DNA of 64,000 nucleotides, from contig NZ_ASTG01000005.1 of the NCBI RefSeq assembly GCF_000412635.1, positions 186,001-250,000 of the forward strand, in the 5' to 3' direction. Of this stretch, positions 1 through 10,170 are shown piece after piece. The position numbers and the translations under genes are program-made. The notes under the pieces are model-generated. The model was given only the letters and a program-made list of their open reading frames with translations. It was not told the DNA's origin and searched no databases. Positions within the stretch are counted from its first letter, which is position 1. Each line of letters begins with the position of its first letter. The stretch is from Sphingobium bisphenolivorans. Lineage in GTDB: Bacteria > Pseudomonadota > Alphaproteobacteria > Sphingomonadales > Sphingomonadaceae.

Positions 1-1
1 C

Positions 2-526
2 GAACGCGCGCGCGACATTGTGGACCTCATGGACAAGCTGGAGGAAGCGGGCGACCTGCGCGATCGGCTGGCGGCGCTCTCGGGCCCTGTCCTTCGTCCC
101 GCCCGGCCCGATCAGGTCGCAGCGCCTGCTCCCGAACGCATCGCCGGACCGAGCGCGGCCCCGCCCTACCGCTTGCCGGTCGTCGGGCAGCTGGTCACCG
201 GCATGGGTGAGGCGCTGCCGAGCGGCGTCCGCTCGCGCGGCCTCACCATCGCCACCCGGCCCGACGCACTGGCGGTCGCGCCGACGGCAGGACGCATCGC
301 CTTCGCTGGCCCCTATCGTGGTTATGGGCAGATCGTCATCATCGACCATGGCGGCGGCTGGACGACGCTGATCACCGGCCTACTGCGCCTCAATGCGGCC
401 GTGGGCGACAGCGTGCGGCAGGGCGACCCGCTTGGCAGCGCGGGGCCGGGACGGCCCACGATCACGGTGGAACTGCGGCGCAACGGGAGGCCCGTCAATA
501 TCGTGCCGTTGGTGGGATTGGGGTGA
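2..526 (+). CDS. EnvC-like LytM/M23 domain protein, 5' end outside the window
   Basis: The frame is open through the left edge, so only the C-terminal part of about 174 codons is visible. A short helical stretch is followed by a proline/alanine linker and then a LytM (peptidase M23) fold with the typical barrel pattern (GRIAFAGPYRGYGQIVIIDHG, then GDSVRQGDPLG). The metal ligands of active M23 enzymes are missing: the first histidine motif reads RGLTIAT and the HLHFE motif reads PTITVEL. That is the signature of the EnvC group, which activates cell-wall amidases at the septum in the periplasm rather than cutting peptidoglycan itself. The role is inferred from the family. It converges on the iminopeptidase gene with only five bases between the stops. 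Confidence 0.8.
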   Translation, partial: ERARDIVDLMDKLEEAGDLRDRLAALSGPVLRPARPDQVAAPAPERIAGPSAAPPYRLPVVGQLVTGMGEALPSGVRSRGLTIATRPDALAVAPTAGRIAFAGPYRGYGQIVIIDHGGGWTTLITGLLRLNAAVGDSVRQGDPLGSAGPGRPTITVELRRNGRPVNIVPLVGLG

Positions 527-531
527 AGTGG

Positions 532-1566
<1,035 letters not shown>

Positions 1567-1645
1567 TTATGGGCGTTGCCAGATTTTTGCGACAACTCCC
1601 CCCTAGAGGGAGAGGCAGTCAGGGTCTTCATCCAAGGGGTATATC

Positions 1646-4333
1646 GTGCGCCGGTCTTTCTCGCGCCTGCTGGTTACATTGATGCTGGGTACAGCGCCCG
1701 GCTCGCTTCTCGCGCAGACGGAGGAGGCCAAGGGCCCTCCCGTCCAGATGGACGAGGCCGACGAGATCATCGTCACCGGCCAGCCGCAGCGCGGCGCGGT
1801 CGTCGGCAATATCAAGCCCGAACAGCAATTGTCCGCCGCCGACGTCCGGGCGCTCGGCGTCACCTCCATCTCGGAGATGATCAGCGAATTGTCGCCCCAG
1901 ACCAATGGATCGCCCGTGGTCCTGCTGAATGGCAAACGAATCTCCAGCTTTTCCGAAATTCAGGACATCCCGTCCGAAGCCGTCGCGCGGGTCGACATTC
2001 TGCCCGAACAGGTGGCGCTGTCCTATGGCTATGCGCCGACGCAGAAGGTCGTGAACATTGTGCTGCGGCAGCGCTTCCGCGCGGAGACGGCCGATCTGCG
2101 CGCCGGCACCACGACCGAGGGCGGGCGGGAGAATGGCTCCATCGAGGGCGGCCTGTTGCGCATTCGCGGCGACAATCGCTTCACGCTGAACCTGCAATAT
2201 AAGACCGCCGCCCAATTGCTGGAAAGCGAACGGGGCGTCGTCCCGACAGTGCAGGGGGCGGCCGCCAATGAGCGAGCGGGCCTGGCCGATTTCCTGGTGG
2301 GCGCCAATGCGATGACCGGCCGGGAGCTCGCCTATCACCGCACCCTCAGTCCCGCGACCGAGAATCTTGCCGTTAATGCGAACTTTGCCCGCGCGCTCGG
2401 CAAGGTGTCGATGACGATTAACGGCCGCCTCGAACTGTCGGACAATGACAGTTTGCAAGGCTATCAGGCGGGGCGGTTCGATCTGCCGGCCAGCAATCCC
2501 TTCTCGCCGCTCGACAGCGATGCGACGCTCACCCGCTATCTGCGGCAGGCCGGCGTGCTGAGGCAGCAGATCAGGGGCACGACCGGTCATATCGGGCTGA
2601 CCCTGAACGGTCTGCTCGGCGGTGGCTGGCAATGGTCCTTCACCGGCAATGGCGACTATTCGAACACGCGCACTTCGACCGATCGCGGCGCTAATATCGC
2701 GGCGATCCAGAGTGCCATCACCGCTGGCGATCCTGGCGTCGATCCCTTTGGCAGCTTCTCTTCCGGCCTGCTCTCCAGCCGCATTGTCGATCGGGCGGAG
2801 GCGAAGTCGCAGGCGGTACAGGGCGATCTGCTGCTGTCGGGGCCGCTGTTCGACCTGCCGGCTGGAGCCGTCACCACATCTGTCCGCTTGGGCGCGTCAG
2901 CAAATGGGTTCGACAGCTGGTCGGTGCGCTCCGGCATCGAAAGCAATTCCAACTATAGCCGCGAGATCGGCAGCGGACAGGTGAGCCTGGACCTGCCGCT
3001 CACCAGCCGGTCCAAGGGCGTGCTGGGCGGGGTCGGCGATATCGGCGTCAATGTGAACGCGGCGGCGCAGCATCTTTCCGACTTCGGCACGCTGTCGACG
3101 CTGGGCTATGGCGTACGCTGGCGCCCGATCCCGGCCGTGCAATTGCTGGTGTCGGCCAATCAGGACCGGGCAGCCCCCACGGGCTCCCAGATCACCGACC
3201 CGCAAATCTTCACGCCCAACGTCTCCATCTTCGACTATCGGACCGGCGAGACGGTGTTCGTGACGCAGTTGAGCGGCGGCAACGCGGATCTTCGGGAAAG
3301 CGTGCGCGACCAGTTCCGCTTGAGCGCCACGGTCAAGCCGTTCGACAAGCCGAACCTGACGCTGTCGGCGACCTATACCAACAGCCGCACGAGCAATCCG
3401 ATTTCGGCTTTTCCCACCCCCACGCCTGCGATCGAGGACGCCTTCGGCCAGCGTTTCCTGCGCGACGGAGAGGGCAATCTGCTCCAGATCGATGCGCGCC
3501 CGATCAATTATCTGCGCTCCCAGAGCGAGCAGTTGCGCTGGGGCTTCGACCTGTCCGTGCCGCTCAAATCGCATATCCAGAAAGTGATCGAGGCATGGCG
3601 CGCGGCAGGCGCGAAGCCGGAGGAGCGGCCCAAGGAATTGCAGGACCTGCGCGGGCTATTTGGTAACCGCGGACGGGACGGCGGGCGGCAGGGCGACGGC
3701 GCGTCTCCGCAGCAGGGGCAGGATGGCAGCGACCGTCCGCGCGGCGAGGGCGCCCAGGGCCCGGGCGGCGGCGACGGTCAGCGCGGCCCCCGCGGAGGCT
3801 TCGGCGGTCCGGGCGGCTTTGGCGGCGGCGGTGGCCGGGGCGGCGGCGGCGGACGGCTGACCTTCAGCCTCTATCACACCTGGCACCTGACGGAGAGCAT
3901 CCTGATCGCGCCGGGCGTGCCCGAACTCGACCTGCTGAACGGCGATGCCATCGGTTCTTCGGGGGGGCAGCCGCGCCATGAGGTCAGCGCACGGGCAGGC
4001 TATGTCAACAATGGCCTTGGCGCGCGGCTCAGCCTCGATTGGGAGAGCGGCACCCATGTGGACGGCGCTTTGGGCGGCGCTTCGCGGCTCGATTTCGGCA
4101 GCCTTGCGACGGTCGACCTGCGCCTCTTCGCGAATCTGGGGCAAATGCCGAGCCTTGTGAAGAACCACCCGTTCCTCCGCGGCACCCGCGTGTCGATCGG
4201 CATCGATAATATCTTCAACGAACGGCGTACGGTAACCGATGCTGCGGGCATGACGCCGATACGCTACCAGCCGGGCTATCTCGACCCGCTGGGCCGTGCG
4301 GTGACGATCAGCTTCCGCAAGCTGTTCTTCTGA
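1646..4333 (+). CDS. TonB-dependent receptor with Gly/Arg-rich insert
   Basis: An 895-residue outer-membrane receptor that takes up an unknown ligand using TonB energy. It starts at GTG, with AAGGGG about seven bases upstream. A signal peptide ends near LLAQ (about residue 24), a TonB-box-like DEIIVTG follows, then a plug domain (SISEMISELSPQT, VLLNGKRISSFSEIQDIP) and a long beta barrel that ends in Phe-Phe, as expected for outer-membrane insertion. Residues about 672-737 are a low-complexity stretch of Gly, Arg, Asp and Gln that would form a long disordered loop. Receptors of this style are common in sphingomonads. No neighbouring enzyme indicates the substrate. Confidence 0.88.
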   Translation: MRRSFSRLLVTLMLGTAPGSLLAQTEEAKGPPVQMDEADEIIVTGQPQRGAVVGNIKPEQQLSAADVRALGVTSISEMISELSPQTNGSPVVLLNGKRISSFSEIQDIPSEAVARVDILPEQVALSYGYAPTQKVVNIVLRQRFRAETADLRAGTTTEGGRENGSIEGGLLRIRGDNRFTLNLQYKTAAQLLESERGVVPTVQGAAANERAGLADFLVGANAMTGRELAYHRTLSPATENLAVNANFARALGKVSMTINGRLELSDNDSLQGYQAGRFDLPASNPFSPLDSDATLTRYLRQAGVLRQQIRGTTGHIGLTLNGLLGGGWQWSFTGNGDYSNTRTSTDRGANIAAIQSAITAGDPGVDPFGSFSSGLLSSRIVDRAEAKSQAVQGDLLLSGPLFDLPAGAVTTSVRLGASANGFDSWSVRSGIESNSNYSREIGSGQVSLDLPLTSRSKGVLGGVGDIGVNVNAAAQHLSDFGTLSTLGYGVRWRPIPAVQLLVSANQDRAAPTGSQITDPQIFTPNVSIFDYRTGETVFVTQLSGGNADLRESVRDQFRLSATVKPFDKPNLTLSATYTNSRTSNPISAFPTPTPAIEDAFGQRFLRDGEGNLLQIDARPINYLRSQSEQLRWGFDLSVPLKSHIQKVIEAWRAAGAKPEERPKELQDLRGLFGNRGRDGGRQGDGASPQQGQDGSDRPRGEGAQGPGGGDGQRGPRGGFGGPGGFGGGGGRGGGGGRLTFSLYHTWHLTESILIAPGVPELDLLNGDAIGSSGGQPRHEVSARAGYVNNGLGARLSLDWESGTHVDGALGGASRLDFGSLATVDLRLFANLGQMPSLVKNHPFLRGTRVSIGIDNIFNERRTVTDAAGMTPIRYQPGYLDPLGRAVTISFRKLFF

Positions 4334-4397
4334 TCGCTAAATTGCTTCCTTCCCGATCCGTTAAGATCAGCATGACAGACCGGGAAGGGATCGCAGG

Positions 4398-4813
4398 ATG
4401 AAGCCGATACGCATTGTGGTGGTCGATGATTCGCTGACCATCCGCGCCATGATCGAAACGCTGCTGGAGCGCGACTGCCGCTTCGAGGTCGTGGGCATCG
4501 CCCGCGACGGCGACGAGGCGATCGACCTGATCCGCCTGCATAAGCCTGACGTGGTGACGCTGGACGTCGCCATGCGGGCAAGGACGGCATGACCATTCTG
4601 GACGAGATCATGGACCTTGATCCCTGCCCCGTCATCATGCTGTCCAGCCTGATGCGCGACGGCGCGCCGATCACCGCCGAAGCGGTGGGCCGCGGCGCGG
4701 CCGCCTGTTTCAACAAGGCGATGATCGCGCGCGAAGCGACCCGCTTCATCGGCCTGATCAAGGATGTCGCGCGCGGGATGGTGCAGCCGGAGCCGGTGGC
4801 GCTGGCAGCGTAA
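4398..4813 (+). pseudogene. CheY/CheB-type receiver domain broken by a one-base frameshift
   Basis: Two adjacent frames together give one receiver domain. The first starts MKPIRIVVVDDSLTIRAMIE and runs to VVTLDVAM, including the acidic pair and the phosphoacceptor Asp. The second continues MTILDEIMDLDPCPVIMLSSL and ends after the region of the conserved Lys (FNKAMIARE). Between them, near 4575, the DNA reads atgcgggcaagg where the family sequence (AMPGKDGMT) needs one more C. The deletion leads to a stop ten codons later. The sequence resembles the receiver of the CheB methylesterase, but no methylesterase domain follows. It is either a real pseudogene or a sequencing error. Confidence 0.8.
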
Positions 4814-4954
4814 CGAGCTGCTGGAGAAGTGCTCCTGCGAAGGCACTCGAACGAGACAAGTGGCTCGTGAGAGCCCGGTCCAGACGTTGCGATGATGAGC
4901 ATGGGGTGGAACTGGGTTCCTGCCTGCGCAGAAACACGGCCGTAGTCATGCCCC

Positions 4955-7900
4955 TCAATGAAAATCCCGCGACTTGGGCAATATCCGCACGTTGCGCGGA
5001 TGGCTTGAGGTTCGAGGATGCTGCGGGTGGATGAATTCATCGGCGCGCGACAGTTGCACCCGCGCGACATGGGTTTCCGACAGGCGTTGCAGTTCGGCGG
5101 TGCGGTCGTGCACGCGGCTCGCCATCAGATGCACGACGCCCTCTTTGCTGCGCTGCACCTCTCCCTCCACCAGCATCAGCCGCGACGCCATGACGGGTCG
5201 CCGCTGCATCTCGAACAGCCGCGCCCAGAGCAGGATGTTGGTGACGCCCGTTTCATCCTCGATCGTGATGAAGACGGCATTGCCCTTGCCCGGCCGCTGC
5301 CGCACCAGCACCACGCCGGCCGTCCGCACCAGCGTGCCGTTTCTGGCCGCGCTCGTTTCCGCGCAGCTCAGCACGCCTTCGCCTGCGAAGACAGGACGCA
5401 GGAACTGCATCGGATGGCCTTTGAGCGACAGCCGCGTCATCGCATAATCCGCCGCGACATGCTCGGCGAGCGGCATGGCGGGCAGCATCGCATCGGGCTC
5501 CTCACCCATTTCGCGCACCTTGCCATCGCGCTGCCGGGCGGCTGCGAACAGGGGCAGTTCCTGGGAGGGCGTGCGCCGCGCTTCCCATAGCGCCGCCCGC
5601 CGGTCCTGCCCCAAGGACCGGCAGGCATCTGCATCCGCCAGCAGGCGCAGGGCCCGTGCCGGCAGCTCCGCACGCCGTGCCAGATCCTCCATGCTGGCGA
5701 ACAGAGCCTGTCCCCGCGCCTCGATCAGCCGCCGCGCCCATTCCTCGCGAAAACCATCGACCTGCCGCAGGCCCAGCCGCAGCGCCAGCGCCCGTCCCTG
5801 CCCCTCGCCCTTTCGACTGTGGCGCGATCGCAGCAGCGGCTCCAATTCATTGTCCCAATCGCTCATATTCACATCGACATCATGGACGGAAACGCCATGC
5901 TCCCGCGCATCCCGCACGATCTGCGCGGGCGCGTAAAAACCCATCGGCTGGGAATTGAGCAGCGCGCAGGCGAACACGGCGGGTTGATGGCATTTGATCC
6001 AGGCCGAAACATAGACCAGCCGCGCAAAGGAAAGCGCATGGCTTTCGGGAAAGCCATAGCTGCCGAACCCTTCGATCTGGCTATAGCAGCGCTCGGCAAA
6101 ATCACGTTGATAGCCGCGCCGCACCATGCCGCCGATCATCTTCTCCTTGAACTTGTCCATGCCCCCCACTTGCCGGAAGGTCGCCATCGACCGGCGCAAC
6201 TGGTTCGCTTCCGAGGGAGTGAATTCCGCCGCAACGATGGCCAGTTTCATCGCCTGTTCCTGGAATAGCGGAACGCCATAGGTAAGCTTCAGCAATTCGC
6301 GCAATTCGTTCGGATTATGCGGCGGGCTGGGCGAAGGAAATTCCGGTTTTTCCAGGCCCGCCCGCCGCCGTAGATAAGGATGGACCATATCGCCCTCGAT
6401 CGGGCCGGGCCGTACGATCGCCACCTGCACCGTCAGATCATAGAGGTTTTTAGGCTTGAGGCGCGGCAGCATGTTGATCTGGGCCCGGCTTTCGACCTGA
6501 AACACGCCGATGCTGTCGCCCTTCTGCAGCATGGCATAGACGGCGGGATCATCGGAATCGAGATCGACGGTTAGGTCATGGTCGCCCAATCCATGCCTGC
6601 GCATCAACTCATAGGCTTTGCGAATGCAGCTCAGCATGCCCAAGGCCAGCACGTCCACCTTCATGAGATCGAGGGCGTCGATATCGTCCTTGTCCCATTC
6701 GATGAAGCTGCGGTCGGGCATCGCGCCATTGTGGATCGGCACCGTTTCGTCCAACCGGTTCTGGGTCAGGACGAAGCCGCCGACATGCTGGGACAGATGC
6801 CGCCCAAAGGGCGCGCGGATCAATTGCTCGACCAGCCAGCGCAACCGCATCATCTCAGGATTGTCGAGTGCAAAGCCCGCCTCGGTGAAACGCGCATCGT
6901 CCAGATCACCCGAATAGCTGCCCCATACCGTGCTCGACAGGCGAGTGGCGATATCTTCGCTGAGGCCCAGCACCTTCGCTACTCCGCGCAGCGCGCTTCG
7001 CGATCGATAATGGATCACGGTCGCGGCGATCCCCGCCCGTTCGCGCCCATAGCGACGGTAGATATATTGCATCACCTCCTCGCGCCGCTCATGTTCGAAA
7101 TCGACATCGATGTCGGGCGGCTCGTTTCGCTCTTCCGAAACGAAGCGGGAAAAGAGCAGGTCATGCTTCAACGGATCGACCGATGTGACGCCCAGCAAGA
7201 AACAGACGATGGAATTGGCCGCCGATCCCCGCCCCTGGCACAGAATCGGCGGCTTCTGCGCCCGCGCGAAGCGGACGAGATCATGTACGGTCAGGAAATA
7301 ATAGGCGTAATTCTGTTTGCGGATGAGGGCCAGTTCCTCACCGATCAGCTTCTCGACTTTTTCCGGCAGAGGGGAGCCATATCGGTTGGCCGCCTCTTCC
7401 CGCACCATATGCTCCAGCCAGCCGTCAGGCGACCAGTCGGGTGGGACCGGCTCATGCGGATATTCATATTTAAGGTCGGTGAGCAGAAAGCTGATCTGAT
7501 CGATAAAGCGGATCGTCTCCGCCACCGCCTCCGGGCAGGCGGCGTAAAGCCGCGCCATCTCCGCCGGAGATTTCAAATGCCGCTCGGCATTCGCCTCCAA
7601 CCGCCGTCCCGCTTCCTTCAAGGTCACACCCTCCCGAATGCAGCAGAGCACATCCTGCAGGGGCCGGGCCGAGGCCTCTGCATAGAGCACGTCATTGGTC
7701 GCGATCAGCGGAACCCCGATGTCCACCGCGACCTTCTGCATCGCGGCGACGTGGCGGCGGTCACGCCCCTGATACCGCATGGTGAGCCCGATCCATATCC
7801 GCCCCGGCGCCCGCTCCCACAGCTTGGCAGCCGCCTCTTGCCAGGTCGGGGGAGAAGATGGCGGAACCAGTCGCAGATGAGACGCAGCCTCCTCTGCTTC

Positions 7901-8572
7901 GCCAGAAGGATAAGGCAGCGGTTTGCGATGGGCCTGCTGCGGCTGGGCAGTCGAGATCGGCAGGACAATCAGCAACAGGTCATCGAGATGGTTGACCAGA
8001 TCCCCGAACCGCAAGATGCAATCGCCCTTGACCGCTTCCATATTCCCTTTCGTCAGCAGCCGGGTCAGTCGTCCCCAGCCATGACGGGTGCGGGGATAGG
8101 CCAGGATGTCCGGCGTCCCATCGACAAAAACCAGTCGCGCGCCGACCACCAGCCGCAGATCGGTTTTGCATTCCGCCTCCTCCTTCGCCGTAAGCTCGGA
8201 TGGCTCTCCCCTCTGCTTCTTGGCCTCGATTATCGCCGCGCGGGCCTTCTCCGGAGCATCGCGCAAGGCGACATAGGCGCGCACCACCCCCGCCACGCTG
8301 TTCCTGTCGGTTATGCCGATAGCGCTCAACCTCAGATGGTTCGCTTGCCCCACCAGATCGGCGGGATGAGACGCCCCATGCAGGAAGCTGTAATTGGACA
8401 TGGCGCCCAGTTCGGCAAAGGGCGGCGCGGCCTGCTGCATGCTCGGCGGCGGCGGAGGTGGAGGAGGCGGCCCCTTGCCCTTCGCCCTTTCCCGCTGCGC
8501 GAGCAGCGCTTCCAATTCCCGCCGATCGGCCGATTTGGGTTTTGCCGGGTCGGGATAGCCGCGCTTCTTCAT
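4955..8572 (-). CDS. dnaE2: Error-prone DNA polymerase III alpha subunit DnaE2 (ImuC)
   Basis: A 1205-residue C-family polymerase that carries out damage-induced mutagenic synthesis together with ImuA and ImuB. The PHP domain begins at FAELGAMSNYSFLHGASHP, and the catalytic acidic motif PPDIDVDFEHERREEV is intact. A C-terminal OB-fold precedes the typical DnaE2 tail with HPRNVRILPKSRDFH. The start is set at 8572 because this ATG overlaps the imuB stop by four bases (ATGA), which indicates translational coupling. A longer frame upstream adds only unconserved residues. Residues 35-43 are nine consecutive prolines, which is unusual. It is the last gene of the SOS-controlled imuA-imuB-dnaE2 operon. 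Confidence 0.96.
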   Translation of the reverse strand: MKKRGYPDPAKPKSADRRELEALLAQRERAKGKGPPPPPPPPPSMQQAAPPFAELGAMSNYSFLHGASHPADLVGQANHLRLSAIGITDRNSVAGVVRAYVALRDAPEKARAAIIEAKKQRGEPSELTAKEEAECKTDLRLVVGARLVFVDGTPDILAYPRTRHGWGRLTRLLTKGNMEAVKGDCILRFGDLVNHLDDLLLIVLPISTAQPQQAHRKPLPYPSGEAEEAASHLRLVPPSSPPTWQEAAAKLWERAPGRIWIGLTMRYQGRDRRHVAAMQKVAVDIGVPLIATNDVLYAEASARPLQDVLCCIREGVTLKEAGRRLEANAERHLKSPAEMARLYAACPEAVAETIRFIDQISFLLTDLKYEYPHEPVPPDWSPDGWLEHMVREEAANRYGSPLPEKVEKLIGEELALIRKQNYAYYFLTVHDLVRFARAQKPPILCQGRGSAANSIVCFLLGVTSVDPLKHDLLFSRFVSEERNEPPDIDVDFEHERREEVMQYIYRRYGRERAGIAATVIHYRSRSALRGVAKVLGLSEDIATRLSSTVWGSYSGDLDDARFTEAGFALDNPEMMRLRWLVEQLIRAPFGRHLSQHVGGFVLTQNRLDETVPIHNGAMPDRSFIEWDKDDIDALDLMKVDVLALGMLSCIRKAYELMRRHGLGDHDLTVDLDSDDPAVYAMLQKGDSIGVFQVESRAQINMLPRLKPKNLYDLTVQVAIVRPGPIEGDMVHPYLRRRAGLEKPEFPSPSPPHNPNELRELLKLTYGVPLFQEQAMKLAIVAAEFTPSEANQLRRSMATFRQVGGMDKFKEKMIGGMVRRGYQRDFAERCYSQIEGFGSYGFPESHALSFARLVYVSAWIKCHQPAVFACALLNSQPMGFYAPAQIVRDAREHGVSVHDVDVNMSDWDNELEPLLRSRHSRKGEGQGRALALRLGLRQVDGFREEWARRLIEARGQALFASMEDLARRAELPARALRLLADADACRSLGQDRRAALWEARRTPSQELPLFAAARQRDGKVREMGEEPDAMLPAMPLAEHVAADYAMTRLSLKGHPMQFLRPVFAGEGVLSCAETSAARNGTLVRTAGVVLVRQRPGKGNAVFITIEDETGVTNILLWARLFEMQRRPVMASRLMLVEGEVQRSKEGVVHLMASRVHDRTAELQRLSETHVARVQLSRADEFIHPQHPRTSSHPRNVRILPKSRDFH

Positions 8573-10170
8573 GCGAACAGGCCATGGATATACCAGCCGG
8601 GATGCGGCGCTTCGGCACCATAAAGCCCGTGGCGGAAAATCCAGTAGCGGCGTCCGCGCGCATCCTCGACCCGGAAATAATCGCGGGTCAGGCCGACGCT
8701 CTCGTTCGCCAGCGTGCCGTCCTTCGCCTTCCACCATTCGGGCGAAATCCGCTCCGGCCCCTCATAGCGTGTGACCTCATGCACGGTCCGCCGCCAGCGG
8801 AAACGGTGCGGCGGGCCCTCGGGCACCTGCGCGATGACATCGATCGGCTGCGGCGGATCGAACAGATGGATGGGGCGCATCGGCGGGTCGCCCGCTTCCT
8901 GCTGCTGCCCCCAGTTCACCGGCCCACGGCTTTCCACCGCAGGCAGCGCCAGTTGCGCCTGTTCGGGAATATGGCTGTCGCGGGGATGCAGCCGCTGGAT
9001 GCGCCCCCGTCCGGCCCGGATCGAGAGGCGGTCGATCAGCGCCGCCACATCCTCTTGCCTGCGTGCTTCCCCGCCTTCCAGCGCGAGTTGCGTCGGCGCC
9101 AGCGGCTCGGCCTGCGGCACGGTAAGGCGCAGCATGTCGAAACCGAAACCGGGGTCGAGGGGATCGGACAGCGCCTCTACCCGCTCCCGCACCAATCGCA
9201 TGATCGATGGCGCATCACGCACCGGCAGGCTGGTTTCGATCCGCAGCGGAAAGGCGAGGCCATCGCTGCGGAAGAAGACCGCCTCGAACCGCCGTCCGCC
9301 CTGCCCCCGCTCAGCCAGCCGCTCGCCCGCCTCGGCCGCCATCTCCTCCAGCGTCTGGAGCGCAAAGGCGGTGCTGCCCATCGGTTCGGCAAAGCGCCGC
9401 TCGAGCCGGATCGCCGGGCGCGGCCGGCGCGGCGCAAGCGGCCGCTGCCCCAATCCCAGCAGGGCATGCAGCGCATCCACCGCCTCCTCCCCGAAGCGCG
9501 CGGCCAGCGTCGCGGCAGGCCGGGCCGCGAGGTCGCCCACGGTGCGCAAGCCGGCGCGGCGCAAGCCCACCGCGCTCTCATCCCCCAGCCGCAGCGCCTC
9601 GACCGGCAAACGGCGGACGGCGGCATCCTCGTCCGCCGCCGCACCCACGGCATAGCGGCACAGCGCATGCGCCGCCTCCGCTGTCCCGGCCAATGCATGG
9701 CGCACATGCAGGCCATGGCGTTCCAGCCGCTCCGCCGCCTCCCGCGCCAGCGCTTCTTCCCCGTTCCAGAGATGCGCGCAGCCGCTGATATCCAGCATCA
9801 ATCCGAAAGGCGGGTCGAGCGCGGCCAGCGGCGTATAACGGGCGCAGCCATCGCACAGCCGCTCCAGCCAATCCTGATCGGCATGGGGGTCGGCATCGAA
9901 AACGCGCAGGTCCGGCTCCCGCGCCCGCGCGTCGGCCAGCGTCATGCCAGGCGTCAATCCCAGCGCGAGCGCCTCTGCGTCCAGCGTCGCCAGCCGCATC
10001 GCCCCGCGTATCTGCTCGACGATGACGGCCGGCCCCTCCCCTTGAGCCGCCCAAAGCTCAGGCCGCCCGATGCGCAGCCGGTCGATCGGCAGGAACGGAA
10101 ACCACAGCGCCAGATAGCGGCGCCCCCGCACCGCTTGCTCCGTCGCCCTGTCCATGGTCATGGCGTTCAT
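8569..10170 (-). CDS. imuB: ImuB, Y-family polymerase-like mutagenesis protein
   Basis: A Y-family polymerase homologue of about 533 residues. Such proteins are not active polymerases but act as the adaptor linking DnaE2 and the beta clamp in damage-induced mutagenesis. The N-terminus RRYLALWFPFLPIDRLRIG and the palm motif LDISGCAHLWNGEE are characteristic. The acidic catalytic residues of active Y-family enzymes are not apparent. The ATG at 10170 (MNAMTMD) is chosen because GGGAG lies nine bases upstream; an in-frame ATG at 10209 is possible. With either start the gene overlaps the end of imuA by more than 100 bases in another frame. It overlaps dnaE2 by four bases. Confidence 0.93.
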   Translation of the reverse strand: MNAMTMDRATEQAVRGRRYLALWFPFLPIDRLRIGRPELWAAQGEGPAVIVEQIRGAMRLATLDAEALALGLTPGMTLADARAREPDLRVFDADPHADQDWLERLCDGCARYTPLAALDPPFGLMLDISGCAHLWNGEEALAREAAERLERHGLHVRHALAGTAEAAHALCRYAVGAAADEDAAVRRLPVEALRLGDESAVGLRRAGLRTVGDLAARPAATLAARFGEEAVDALHALLGLGQRPLAPRRPRPAIRLERRFAEPMGSTAFALQTLEEMAAEAGERLAERGQGGRRFEAVFFRSDGLAFPLRIETSLPVRDAPSIMRLVRERVEALSDPLDPGFGFDMLRLTVPQAEPLAPTQLALEGGEARRQEDVAALIDRLSIRAGRGRIQRLHPRDSHIPEQAQLALPAVESRGPVNWGQQQEAGDPPMRPIHLFDPPQPIDVIAQVPEGPPHRFRWRRTVHEVTRYEGPERISPEWWKAKDGTLANESVGLTRDYFRVEDARGRRYWIFRHGLYGAEAPHPGWYIHGLFA

